NCBI GenBank assembly: GCA_032622095.1
Contig: CP136068.1
Coordinates: 7,791,314-7,855,313, forward strand
Source of the DNA: Siphonodentalium dalli
Lineage: Eukaryota > Mollusca > Scaphopoda > Gadilida > Siphonodentaliidae
Direction of reading: 5' to 3'
Length of the DNA stretch: 64,000 nucleotides
Part shown: positions 51,775-62,999 of the stretch, piece after piece
Layout: every line of letters starts with the position of its first letter
Position numbering within the stretch: the first letter of the stretch is position 1
Made by a program: the position numbers and the translations under genes
Notes under the pieces: model-generated
Told to the model about the DNA's origin: nothing
The model's database searches: none
The model's input: only the letters and a program-made list of their open reading frames with translations

Positions 51775-52256
51775 AGGGGTACTGTAGACTAAATATGCAA
51801 CAAATGAATGAATTTTAGCCATGGATTAGTGCAAAATACACTCATGTGCTCCATGAATGATGCAAACAACATGGTAATTATAATGAAAATGAATTTATGA
51901 CTCCAGTCATAAATTCATCTTCATTATAAATACCATGCTGTATTACATGGTTCATAAAGTAAATGGGTGTATTTTGTGCTCGTCCATGGCTAAAATTCAT
52001 TCATTTGTTGAATATATTTTGTTGAGTATAAAAGGAGATGGTCCCATAAATGGTCAGACTTAGTGTACTCTCAGGTGCCAAATAAACATGCGGGCAATTT
52101 ATTAATTTGGACTGAAAAATACACAACATCACGTCTATTTGGCAATGAGATACATAGTGAAAATGCCATCACTATTATTAATATTAGCAAAATTTACAGC
52201 CCAGCAATCATATTTGGCCATCACGTTTATTTGGCACCTGAGAGTACAGTACCCCT
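51775..52256. mobile_element. TTAA-4 palindromic element carrying a nested TA-3 element
   Basis: TTAA at 51771-51774 and 52257-52260; ends AGGGGTACTGTA and TACAGTACCCCT. Long internal complementarity (GAATTTTAGCCATGGATTAG against CTCGTCCATGGCTAAAATTC). Confidence 0.9.
52068..52244. mobile_element. TA-3 element (CTCTCAGGTGCCAAATAAAC ends), 177 bp
   Basis: TA at 52066 and 52245. Inverted ends and an internal palindrome (TAGTGAAAATGCCATCACTA). Without it and one TA, the host element ends GTGTACAGTACCCCT, as expected. Confidence 0.9.
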
Positions 52257-52260
52257 TTAA

Positions 52261-53430
52261 AGTTTGCTATATAGAAGATTAAGGCAACCGTATTTCGATG
52301 TAAACCAATATAATCCCTACCAATTTCACCAGCTGGTTTACATGGAAGGAAACCTGGACTAAATAACAGCACGTGAAACTAACAATTTTTATTTGTTGTC
52401 CTAATAGTGTCACTAAAGTGTAATTCTATACTGCAGTTAACTCAATACTGTTTGGTAAAAAACACTGTCTACTGATAGCAGTAATAAGTTGATGTTTTAA
52501 TAAAAGAATGGATATGAGACACATGACCTACTGATGACAGTAATAAGTTTACATTTTAATTATGGGTTGGATACACATGATCGAGTGACAAACACCCTGC
52601 AGCAATGAAAACACCAGAATCCAGAAAAATTACAGTACTGTATGGTACTGCCTGGGGAAAATAAGTTCACTGTGTCACTAAAATTTCATTGTGTCAATCA
52701 GAAATACAACTTCTGTTGCCAAAATTAATAAATTATGCCCTGTTAGGGTTAGGGTGTATATTGGCAAGCATAGCTGGGCCTGTCGTAGGAGGTGATGGAC
52801 TAAATGTGATCAAAAACTTAATCGGCATTTGCGTACTTGGATGGACTGAATGTGATGAGAAACGTATTTGGAACCATGTAACCATGTAACGAAGATCGAC
52901 AATTTCAGCCTGATTATTATTCTGCATGCTATTTCATGCACTATTCAGACCTCTATTTCAATAGAAATTGGAACAATTAACAAAGAAAAGATACATGCCA
53001 GCCAAAAACAATTCAAATATCATAAGAGAACTGAGAATCTAACAGTTTACATGTAGTTTGCTGCAAGTTGGCAGCGCATCAACATAATAAAGTGTCAATC
53101 ATCAAGGCGTTCACCACTTTTTTGGCAATCAGTGTGGTTATTCGTGTACCAATGCAATGGCCATTGCATGTTTGGCAATGAACGTTTGAAACCATTGGAA
53201 CATATGTGCTTTTTGTGAATTATCATAACTTTAGTTTGGCACTTCCGATTTTTAAATGTTTTCAGATGCTTTCTCACCAAAAGCACACTATACACAGATA
53301 CAAGAAATATTACATATAATCAACAACATAGCCGTTACCTATATACACATGTTTCACAATCACAACATTAAAGCTCCATATATATTTTATATATTCCTAA
53401 TAATATGATCTTGAGGGCATTATCATTTCA
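52261..53430. other. Stretch with no recognised gene
   Basis: 52390-52560 has a diverged direct repeat (CTACTGATAGCAGTAATAAG and CTACTGATGACAGTAATAAG). The short frames at 52689-53056 are opposed on both strands. Confidence 0.45.
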
Positions 53431-53667
53431 AAGCCTTGAAATTGTGTGTCTGTAATTTGCAGAATGAGGTTCCCAGAGGGTGAATTTATAGCGGGCTAGC
53501 ATCACCAAATTCACCCTCTGGGAACCTCATTCTGCTGAGGTGTAAGCAGAATGAGGTCCCCAGAGGGTGAATTTGGTGATGCTAGGCTTGCTAGCCCACT
53601 ATGTGGGGTAGCATCACTAAATTCACCCTCTGGGGACCTCATTCTGCAAATGACAGACACCCTATTT
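53431..53667. mobile_element. GAGGTCCCC palindromic element, two hairpins
   Basis: AAGCCTTGAAATTGTGTG and CTATTTCAAGGCTTG ends, with hairpins at about 53462-53535 and 53548-53646. Confidence 0.82.
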
Positions 53668-54054
53668 CAAGGCTTGCACTCTTCTTTACATATTTTGTCT
53701 GGACAACAATAGTATCTATGGCACTGGGGCATTAACTATAAGGACACTGCTTAGGAGAATTCAGTGTAGTTTCCAGTAATTATTTGGGGACGCCTGTTTA
53801 TATGCCAAAGTCATATCCGAAGGCCGCAGCCCTAAGTTGGGGAGGGTATGGGGTGGCCTCCCCCTTGAACTAAATGTACATACTGCCATAAAATGACAAT
53901 TTATTGCTTTATTTGATGATTTAGTGTTAGTTGTGTTTGTTTTCTAGTAATAATGGTCAAAAAACAAATTATTTGAGGAATTTTTCTTCTTTCTAACTGT
54001 TTTTTGGGCGCCTGGAGTTTGGGCGCCCATACCTGTTACAGGTACCAAAACTGG
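53668..54054. other. Stretch with no recognised gene
   Basis: GGGCGCCTGGAGTTTGGGCG at 54006 is a small GC-rich repeat. Nothing coding. Confidence 0.5.
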
Positions 54055-54062
54055 CCTGGAAA

Positions 54063-55119
54063 CAGGGGCGTAGCAAACAAATTTTATTGGGGTGGTATAA
54101 CCATTCATCGCGAAGCGATGACCCGACGCCGCATCAATGGGGGGGTCCGAGGGTCCTCCCCGGTGGAATTTTTCTGACATTGGAAGCTTAAAGTGGCTCT
54201 CTGGTGACTTCTGACCCATCTGACATTGTTTTCCCACCCACTTCATTATCATAGATTAGATCAACATTCTTATCATTTATCAATTGTAATTTAATTTCAT
54301 AAAATGGTAGGCCGATTGAAAGTGTAATGAACAAATAGGTATATGGGAATTCATGTTGTGTTATTATCTAGTCATTAATGATGTGAAATTACTCCCATAA
54401 CTGGGATAAGATATTCAGAAAGTAAATATGTCACAAACAACCATGAGAAAGTAGACTACATGGATACACACATCACCATGGGTATGTATCGTGGGGTATT
54501 TATTGTGTGGGTATGAATAGTGTGGGTATGCATCATGGGTATGTATAGTGGGTATGTATAGTGGGTAGGTATCGTGGGGGTATGTATCCTGGGTATGTAT
54601 AGTGGGGGTATGTATAGCGTGGTTATGTATAGTGGTGGTATGTATTGTGTGAGTATGTATAGTGTGGGTATGTATAGTGTGGGTATGTATAGTGTGGGTA
54701 TGTATACTGTGGGTATGTATAGTGTGGGTATGTATAGCGTGGGTATGTATAGTGGTGGTATATATTGTGTGGGTATGTATCGTGTGGGTATGTATAGTGT
54801 GGGTATGTATAGTGTGGCTATGTATAGTGTGGGTATGTATAATGTGGGTTTGCATATTGTGGGTATGTATAATGTGGGTTTGCATAGTGTGGGTATGTAT
54901 AGTGTTGGTATGTATAGTATGGTATGTATCGTTTGGGTATGTATAGTTTGGGTATGTATCATGGAGGTATGTATGGTGTGGGTATGTATCGTGGGGGTGT
55001 GCATTGCCGCGATCGTCGGCGATACTTCATTAGTTTGCCAAATAATTTTACTAACCTTTGGAAAATATTGGAGGGGTAAATACCCCCCTTGCCCCCCCCC
55101 CCCGGTTCCTACGCCCCTG
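54063..55119. mobile_element. hAT-like non-autonomous element with an internal minisatellite
   Basis: CCTGGAAA flanks both ends exactly (54055-54062, 55120-55127). Ends CAGGGGCGTAG and CTACGCCCCTG. 1057 bp with no transposase; about half is the GTGGGTATGTATAGT array. Confidence 0.92.
54475..55005. repeat. 15-bp minisatellite, about 34 copies
   Basis: Unit GTGGGTATGTATAGT with many point variants. Because 15 is a multiple of three, it stays open in several frames on both strands (up to 202 codons), which are artefacts. Confidence 0.95.
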
Positions 55120-55429
55120 CCTGGAAATTACCATGTAGGAGATGGTTGGGAAATTTACATATATGTTGAGTATTGGCCATGAACAAATGCTCCCCAAAAT
55201 AACTAAGAATTTAGACAACAGTAATTTGAGTAAATTAGCAGTATTTTCTATAACCTTTCTTGGATAACTAATCATAATCAAATAAAAGGCCGCTGACCAA
55301 AATTTCCCCCGACGAAGGTGGCAGGTTTGAAGGATTTATGGGTTTCACATCACTATACTACAAACTGTAGGAGGAATTATTACACCAATATAATATGAAT
55401 TGCATATTCACCAAATAAATAACTCGAAA

Positions 55430-56375
55430 ATCTATGTAAATAAAATGGCAAAAACCCCGCCAAAAAGATTCTGACTGAACTCAAAATCACAGGTGCACAG
55501 GTTCACATGCTGGTTGACATGCACAGGTTCCCATGCTGGTTGACATGTGAACAGGTTCCCATGCTGGTTGACATGCGAACAGGTTCCCATGCTGGTTGAC
55601 ATGCACAGGTTCCCATGCTGGTTGACATGCACAGGTTCCCATGCTGGTTGACATCTGTGCCAAGTTTAAAAAGAAAATGACTTGAAAATGATGGAATACA
55701 GGCTCAGACAATATAAGCGTCCCAGGATGTACAACTCTATGTAAAGAGCAATAACTCCCACAAAATGAGAACGACTGAACTCAAAATCGCAGGTTAATAC
55801 TGTGCAGGTACCCTTGCTGGTTGTTATGTGCCAAGTTAAAAAATAATTGACCAGAAAAATGAGAAAATGATGGAACAAAGGCTTGGACAAAAGATGCGTC
55901 CCAGGATGTACAATTATATGTCAAAAAAGGGCAATAACTCTGCCAAAATGAGACCGACTGAACTCAAAATTGGGGTGTGCAGGTTCCCATCATCCATGCT
56001 GGTTGCATACCATCTGTGCCAAGTTTTAAAAACAATTTAATGGAAAAAGACGGAATACAGGCGCGGACAAAAGATGCATCTCAGTATGTACGATTCTGTC
56101 AAAAAATGGCAATAACTCCGCTAAAATGAGTCCGACCGATCTCAAAATCACAGGTGAATACTGCGTAAGTTCCCTAGCTGGTTGATTTTGTACCAAGTAA
56201 AAAACAATAGACCAGAAAATGATAGAACACAGGCTCAGACAAAAGATGTGTCCCAGGATGTATGATTCTATGTCGAAAAAGGGCAAAATGAGTATGGTCA
56301 AACTCAAAATCGCAGGTATGAAGGTTCCCATGCTGGTTGACATATGTGCCAAGTTTAAAAAAAAGAATGCTATAC
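55430..56375. repeat. ~190-bp degenerate tandem repeat, about five copies, with a nested 28-bp array
   Basis: The order GGCAATAACTC, AAAATGAG, GACTGAACTCAAAATC, GCAGGT, CCCATGCTGGTTGACAT, GTGCCAAGTTTAAAAA, CCCAGGATGTA repeats. In the first unit the CAGGTTCCCATGCTGGTTGA piece is itself repeated five or six times (55495-55655). Confidence 0.9.
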
Positions 56376-56427
56376 AAAATTAAATCGACCCTTGATTTTT
56401 TAAAAGTAGCAACTCGCTCATGGCGAT

Positions 56428-56725
56428 TCACTGGAAAGTCGCAGATACCTAGCAGACATGGTGATGCTCCATCGAGTAGTGTATGGCTCCGTTGACATCA
56501 AGGTTGCCAAATACATCTGACATGAAGACAACAGCCAACATGAGAGGCCATCAGCAAAAGTATCATCTAATGTTTGCAGGGATGGATACTTCTAAATATT
56601 CCTTCTTCCCTTGGACAATAAAGTTCTGAAAAGCTGTGGAAGTGGAGGAACATTCCACCAGAGACGAGAAGCTCTTCAAGACCATGCTCTCTTTCCATCT
56701 CACTCCAAAAATGAAACATCACACA
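56428..56725 (+). pseudogene. Decayed non-LTR reverse-transcriptase C-terminal remnant
   Basis: One frame reads ESRRYLADMVMLHRVVYGSV then DIKVAKYI, a stop, a polar stretch, CRDGYF, a stop, IFLLPLDN and KVLKSCGSGG. The order (RR..AD..MLY..., GxVDI, ..R.D.YK.SFFPRTI..WNSLP) resembles the C-terminal tail downstream of the RT domain in Jockey/CR1-like retrotransposons. At least two in-frame stops, so it is inactive. The opposite-strand 106-codon frame is a shadow. I recognise the pattern, not a specific family. Confidence 0.5.
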
Positions 56726-56962
56726 GCATAAGAACACCAGAATCATGTATATAATTCTTTCACTGTAAATATGAGCACTTCCAACCTCGAGCATGGTTCG
56801 ACAATACGCAAAATTTTGGTACATGCATCTGTTTAGAAGAAGAAGAGCAGAAGAAGAGACACCAGTCCAACTTATATGGCATGCCATTAGCCTAATGATT
56901 ACCAGTACGGCGGTAGGATTAGCTCTGGTACCAAGTCAGATCACTGTTACTAGACAAAAGTC

Positions 56963-57014
56963 ACAAAAATAAGGTTTTAATCAAATTTATATTTTGATTA
57001 AAACCTTATTTTTG
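56963..57014. repeat. Perfect 22-bp-arm palindrome
   Basis: CAAAAATAAGGTTTTAATCA and its complement face each other with a short A/T loop. Weaker complementarity (ACTGTTACTAG against CCCAGTAACTGT) extends outward, so it may be a small palindromic element. Confidence 0.85.
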
Positions 57015-57049
57015 GTACTTTATGCCCAGTAACTGTGGTCAGAGTTTGA

Positions 57050-57650
57050 CTAGAGAGTAAGGCCAGCCCAAGGGGACTCATAAATGTTCAAATATTACAT
57101 TACCCGGCAATCTCACACGACTTCCCCATCAAGAAAATTTTGGGCTGAAGTTTGTCAATATGTACTTGACAAAATCACTTAAGACAAGTAGTTCTAAACA
57201 TGGATATAACTAGAGGTTCTCAGATGAGCAGGGCTCTTCATCTTGAACTTTATAATTGCACACCACTGACAAATCTCAAACCTCTTACCGTTTAAAGAAG
57301 ACAACCATCCCGGTACCACAGTACTAAGTTCACAAAAATCTATTTCACACCTCTCTTAGGTTGAATTTTACAACTGGTACCAGTCCTTCAAGCTCTTAAA
57401 TTTTTGAAAATTACCAACCTGACACCCCATTATGTTAAAATTTGTGGCCAATTCTGTCCAACAGTTTAACCTGAAGTAGGAACATGGACTGTTGATTTAA
57501 AAACATATATGTTGGAAAATCAAACCAAACTATGATAACAATTCTAACCTATTTTGGTGTGAACATCTAATCTGCAACTAATGTATCAGATATGAAATTT
57601 TCAACTGGTTAAACTTTGATCAAAGTAGGGGGTAAAAACTCCACCCCCTC
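57050..57650. other. Stretch with no recognised gene
   Basis: Nothing coding. CAACTGGTTAAACTTTGATC near 57600 begins the duplicated block that follows. Confidence 0.45.
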
Positions 57651-58055
57651 TACACTCTCACCCCATTGCCTCGCCAGGCTGCCTAAAAATCAATATTATT
57701 ATACCAGTACCAAACAGCATAGAGGAGAGTTATCTCTGCCCCTATTAGAACAAATGTGAATCCCCAACTATGAGATCCATTCATCTAGTATTATCAATAT
57801 ACCCTCAATATCCAATATACCCCCAATTTTTCTTTGAAAAATCAAGGCATGATTTCACCTGGAAAAGTTGTGGTTAAGAAAATAATATTGGAAAATCTAC
57901 AACTAATGCTGTATCAGGCATGAACTTTTCAACTGTTTAAATTTTGATTAAAGTAGGGGGTCAAAACCCCATCCCCTCTATACTCCCTCCCCATTACCTC
58001 AAACATTGCCCCTACCCAGGCTGACTAGAAATCAATATTGTTATACCAGTACCTA

Positions 58056-59994
58056 CTGTTATGCCCTAAGTAAATGACCCATTAACTGCAGTTATAATCC
58101 GTTTACAACTGCGGTTAAACCGTAACCGCACCGCTGTTATTTGCCGTAACTGCGGTGGCATCGCAGTTACATGCGGTTAGGTTACCGCAGTTAATAACCC
58201 TTAGCTGCGGTTACACTGCACGTAAACGTTAACCTTCCGGTATTTGAATATTTAATGGGAAAGAGAGGGGTACTACACATGCATCTACCAGTGTATGTTA
58301 TCGTTTTGTGTTTTAGCGATCACGGCAAAGTGGTAACTTCATAATCGACCAGGAGTTGATTGTATGTTTTTGTTATCACCGTCGGTACTCAACACGATAT
58401 ATTTTATGTTTTAATTCCGACTTGTTGAAAACTGTATAATTTTGACGTTTATGCTCTAGTATACGTCCGTTGTTCGGCTTGAGAAATGAAAGTGTCAATG
58501 ACACTGTAGCTCAACTTTGTAAAGAAGGTAATTTTTTTGTGATGAGCAATGAGATTAAAAAGGAGTGTAAAAATGAGCAGTAAAGAATTTAGTCACACAC
58601 AGAGTAAAATCCAAGGTGGCTGCTGGCGGCCATGTTTTTTGGCTGAATGACCCCAAAATGACTCGTTCCCATCTACATGTCATTGTTAACATCCATGACA
58701 AATTTTATGATGATCAGACTAAAGGCACGACCTGTAGCCCGTGCTAAAGGATTTAGTCATACAAAGAGTAAAATCCAAGATGGCTGCTGGCGCCATGTTT
58801 TTGGGCCGAATGAACCCAAAATTACTCGTTCCCATCTACATGTCAATATGTTTTTTTTCCGAATGACCCAAAATGAAATGTTGATGTCAACAGCTATGAC
58901 AAATTTCATAATGATCCGATCAAACGTACGACCTGTAGCCTCTATTGTTGACTCCTTACGCACACAAACACACGCACACACGGACGACAAAGCCATGGCA
59001 ATAGCTCAAACTTTACAAAGTAAAGTTGAGCTAAAAATACATGCTTATGTTTGAAGCAAAGTAGAGTGCTGAATTTAGCTGGCGTGTCATGTTTGTAGTT
59101 AATTATGATTATATAGCAACGAATGCAAGATTGGAAAACTTAAATATCGGTTTCCAATATCCGAATAATGCCCGACATTTGAAGAGTGCGGTTGTTCGGT
59201 TTAAACGCATTTTTCTTTCCCTCACTTTACATTTATGATGCATGTGTGGGACTCTAACCCCCACTTTATATTTTTATATAATTATCCACTCGAATCCGTT
59301 TGAAATTCAGTGGCCATTTGATCCGTTTGAATGCGTTTTTTCCGTTTTGCTGTTGTTCCATTTTAAACGCGTTTCCTTACATTGAAAGTGAGCGGCACTC
59401 ATCAGCTAAATTGTCCATATAATTATATTTATATATAATTATATAAATATTTATTTTATCGATGGTTAAAGTTGAAAATGGGCCGTAAGAATTCTGATTA
59501 CCCGTCGGGGTTAGCCCAACTGTTATTTTCACCAAAAGGCTACTGTAAAGTATACAACATTATAATAAAAAGAAATCCAAAAATAAATAAAACACACAAA
59601 ATACTTTTATTTTTTCACACCATACATCACAATCTTCCGTTTACACAAAACATAAAATATTGGTATATGAATGTCTGTTCTATTTATCCAAAATAAATAG
59701 AAGATCCACAACAAAAAATATTGATATTGAAAGGGAAACTGCCATGTTATGTGTGCTAACTTGTCTAACGAGCATGGCAACTAAAACATGACACGCCATA
59801 TACGCCATATGGTATATGTTCCATTAAGAGCGACATATACCGGTTTAACCACGACATATCCATTTTAACCGCACAATTTATTCGGTTCTCTTGCGTTTTA
59901 AATGCATCTTATAACCGCGGTTAGGTTAAAACGGAACGCAGTTAAACTGGGGTGCCACTTCAGTTAGATGGGCCATTTACTTAGGGCATAACAG
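58056..59994. mobile_element. TA-2 element, 1.94 kb (CTGTTATGCCCTAAGTAAAT ends)
   Basis: TA at 58054 and 59995. The paralogous empty site (57703-57725) reads AGTACCAAACAGCATAGAGG against AGTACCTA|TAACAGCATAGAGG. The ends resemble the TA-1 family (ATGCCCTAAGTAA). No transposase was seen; the 125-codon frame at 58677-59054 lies in an internal repeat with direct copies (GAGTAAAATCCAAG at 58603 and 58767; CTCGTTCCCATCTACATGTC at 58663 and 58826). Confidence 0.88.
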
Positions 59995-60166
59995 TAACAG
60001 CATAGAGGAGAATTAAATCTCTTATCTCTGCCCCTATTAGAACAAATGTGAATCCCCATCTATGAGATCCATTCATCTAGTAATATCAATATACCCCCCA
60101 ATATTCAATATACACCCCCCCCCCCATTTTTCTTAGAAAAATCAGGGTATGTTTTTCACCTGAATA

Positions 60167-60343
60167 CTCTTGGGTGCCAAATAAATGTGCTGGCACGCTT
60201 ATTAATTTTGGAAGAATATGTTGGCCATCACTATTATTTGGTCATGATATATATAGTGAAAATGCCAGCACTATTAATAATTTTAGGGGTAAATGTAAGC
60301 CAGCACGTTTATTCAGCCATCACGTTTATTTGGCATCTGAGAG
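60167..60343. mobile_element. TA-3 element, 177 bp
   Basis: TA at 60165 and 60344; ends CTCTTGGGTGCCAAATAAAT and complement. Same length as the copy at 52068. Confidence 0.88.
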
Positions 60344-60375
60344 TAACTGGTGGTTAAGAAAATAATATTGGAACA

Positions 60376-60490
60376 GCCCAGCCTGTATTTAGTGTGTCTG
60401 ACCTTTGCAGAATGAAGTCCCCAAAATGTGAATTTAATGACACTATTCCGCAAGGTGGGCTAGCATCACAGAATTCACCCTCTGGGGGCC
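60376..60490. mobile_element. GAGGTCCCC element, left hairpin only
   Basis: CAGCCTGTATTTAGTGTGTC, GCAGAATGAAGTCCCC, a central GGTGGGCTAGCATCAC and ATTCACCCTCTGGGG. Confidence 0.7.
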
Positions 60491-60904
60491 TCTTTTCCTA
60501 AAAATGACCCCATTTGAACAAATCTGAACCCCGATCACCCAAGGTCCCTCCACACCAAATATAAGCTATATAGGGCTATAGGCCCAATGGTTCTTGAGAA
60601 GAAATTGTTTTAAGAATTACTATGGAGGGAAAGAGTTATGCCTGGCTTTGCACCTATTTGATCTGATGAACTTATTTGAACAAATCTGATTGTGAGTCAC
60701 CAAGGGAACAAGCACACCAAAATATATAAACACATTCGGTCATTAATATGGAGAAGAAAACAATTATTGATAGACGCATGGATAGACATCCCCAACAGAC
60801 AGGGATAGAAGGACCACCTGCCAGACAGAAGACAAATAAATCCAATATACCCCCCAATTTTTCTTCACCTGGATAAGTGATGGTTAAGAAAATAATATGA
60901 AACA
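60491..60904. other. Stretch with no recognised gene
   Basis: Two diverged ~130-bp units with GAACAAATCTGA and CACCAAAATATA words; no coding region supported. Confidence 0.45.
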
Positions 60905-60909
60905 GCAAA

Positions 60910-61348
60910 GCCTGAATTTAGTTTGTCCGACATTTGCAGAATGAGGTCCCCCAAAAGGTGAATTTAATGACACTATTCCGCAAGGCAGGCTAGCATCACC
61001 ATTCACCAAATTCACCCTCAGTCTGATTAGGCCTCAATTGCCATGGGAAACCTAGAAACAGATTGAAGTTCTACAGTTGAAGTTGCTGATGCACACCCAT
61101 TGAGCACCTCAATTATGACTTTAATCTTCTGCAAATTAGGGGACATAGAAACTAAACAGAAGGGAAAAAGTCATAAAGTAACTAAAACAAAATATCAATT
61201 TGAAACTCAAGATACTTCCCAGAAGATGAGTCCTAAGCAGAATTAGGTCCCTGGATGGTGTATTTGGTGATGCTAGCCTGCTGTACAGGGTAGCAACACT
61301 AAATTCACCATCTGGGGACCTCATTCTGCAAATGTCAGACACACTAAA
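60910..61348. mobile_element. GAGGTCCCC palindromic element, long copy
   Basis: CTGAATTTAGTTTGTCCGAC and GTCAGACACACTAAATTT ends; the middle GATTGAAGTTCTACAGTTGA is shared with copies at 11619 and 28629. Confidence 0.78.
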
Positions 61349-61444
61349 TTTTAATTTGATTATAACAAGCACCAGTGCTAGTGTTGTTTACACAAACATG
61401 TCCAACAACATTCTAATCTCTAATGTCATTCTGATCTCAATTAA

Positions 61445-61687
61445 CCCTTTACCCAACAGAAGGGCCCTGTGCCAATGCATTCTCTTATATATGCGAGGCG
61501 ACCTATGGTCGACTCGCTATATAAGAGACTGCATTGGCACAGGACATAACTGTAACTATCACAATGTGGTCAAGGAGCCGGTTCCAATGATATCCATATT
61601 TGTATGATTCTATTGAGACAGACCGGAGATATTTTAGGCTGTTGAAGCTTTATTTGGCCGATTTTGGCCGGTTTGTTGGGTAAAGGG
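61445..61687. mobile_element. TTAA-1 palindromic element, one-core deletion form
   Basis: 243 bp, TTAA at 61441-61444 and 61688-61691. The spacer and one core are missing. Confidence 0.9.
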
Positions 61688-61691
61688 TTAA

Positions 61692-62440
61692 TGACCTGAA
61701 TTTGTCTCTCTGACCCTACCAGACTGAATATTCTGGCAGTTATAATACTGGCAGGTATACTAGTAATAACTGCTTCTGGTGAGAGGTAAGTTGTGATATG
61801 ATATGGGGTGAAGCAGGCTTTCCGCTAAATTTTGGGGAACGGGTCCTGTATCCGCCGAGGGGAAAATGCCAGTCAATGTTTTCAATGTCGTGGAAAAACT
61901 AGTGGACCTACTTTTGTTGTATCGGCCAATAGAAGAAACAGAGAGTAGATTTGCTGATCGTTTTGCATCCATTTTCTACCTAAGTTACTATGCTATCAAC
62001 CACAATAACTTTAAAACAGAAAATTTATTAGATAAAAATTAATTGCTGTATACGGAAACACGCCCGTTGAAGTTAAACGACCACTATTCAAGACTCGGCA
62101 GAAAGTTCGGATGCATAACGTACCTGAATATAACAGAATATAACAGGATTAAATTATCGGCGGTCATTTTTCGTAAGCTAACTGCAGCAACGTAACCAGC
62201 GGACTCCAAAGCATGTGTTCTAGCGATGTCGGATTTGATCACTTCCTCAGTTCGTTTTAGATCGGTCCGAGTGTGTGTTCTCGCTAGAATTAAAATAAAG
62301 TTGTCAACTATTTAAATCCCAACGAAATTGAGAAGTAAACATCTTTATACCTGTATACATATTAGGTATTGCCAAATACCCCTTACCTGAATAGTCAGTC
62401 TACTTTGGTGCACAAGTTTGAATGTTGTTTACCAATTTAC
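61692..62440. other. Stretch with no recognised gene
   Basis: A 70-codon minus-strand frame at 61972-61760 (RSTSFSTTLKTLTGIFPS) has protein-like composition, but I cannot name it. GGTAGAAAATGGATGCAAAA reads as its possible start region. Confidence 0.35.
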
Positions 62441-62595
62441 TATTATTAGTATTGCTGAAGGGGTCACTATCACCGAATAAGTGATGACCCTGAAGGGTAG
62501 GCCTACACAGGGTTTGAAAATGTGCTGAAGGGTACACAGGGTTTGTGATCGACACGAACACGGTACACCTTTACTTAAATTGTGTTTATGATTAT

Positions 62596-62999
62596 AGGGC
62601 TGGAATGATACACTTTGTCACGATACGATACATATCACGATACATGACAAACGATACGATACATATCATGATATGCAAAAACCATGTTTTGCGAGGGTTT
62701 TCTACCTAAATTGCTAAAAAAAACACAGTAAATATGGGTTATTTTCGCTTCCAACAGCCCTCTTAATTCAGATTGTTTGGCTTCGGCAATCCGCTACGGC
62801 AACAGTATGCCATGGCCCAGTTTGCTTCAGCAAATAGCTTCGGCAATGCTGATTGCCGTAGCCAATTATGAAGGCTGCTTCCAATGACCTAAAATTGTGA
62901 TATTTGTATATCGTGATACACTTCACACGATACAATACACGTATCATGTGAAAGCGTATCGCGATACATCGAAATCACGATGAATCGTTGCAGCTCTAG
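62596..62999. mobile_element. hAT-type element (TAGGGCTGGAA...GTTGCAGCTCTA)
   Basis: Ends TAGGGCTGGAATGATAC and GAATCGTTGCAGCTCTA, with ATACGATACATATC-type internal inverted words. No clear 8-bp target duplication; a palindrome directly abuts its right end. Confidence 0.65.
62758..62877. mobile_element. ~120-bp inverted-repeat element nested in the hAT-type element
   Basis: CAGCCCTCTTAATTCAGATT and CCAATTATGAAGGCTG ends; CTTCCAA flanks both sides (7-8 bp duplication). Reverse-complement relative of the copy at 44471. Confidence 0.82.

Larger units (their letters stand above)
57590..60370. repeat. Direct duplication of a ~300-bp block, second copy split twice
   Basis: 57590-57890 (GAAATTTTCAACTGGTTAAA through GTGGTTAAGAAAATAATATT) recurs as 57925-58055 + 59995-60166 + 60344-60370, interrupted by elements at 58056 and 60167. 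A third partial copy is at 60840-60900. Confidence 0.85.

Noticed and set aside
54475-55005. Telomere-like G-rich repeat
   Set aside because: The 15-bp GTGGGTATGTATAGT unit is not a TTAGGG-type telomere repeat and lies inside a hAT-like element.
54415-55182. Four overlapping frames of 94-202 codons on both strands
   Set aside because: A 15-bp array keeps several frames open at once; composition is only repeat-derived (VGMYS, THTIH).
44677-57000. Iron-responsive element upstream of ferroportin
   Set aside because: Gene-strand CAGTG words (for example near 46325, 50888, 52669, 56762) lack the five-base paired stem needed next to the loop.
58677-59054. 125-codon frame in the TA-2 element
   Set aside because: It spans an internal direct repeat (CTCGTTCCCATCTACATGTC) and does not resemble a transposase.
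61760-61972. 70-codon minus-strand frame as an exon of a second gene
   Set aside because: I could not identify it or find convincing flanking splice sites.
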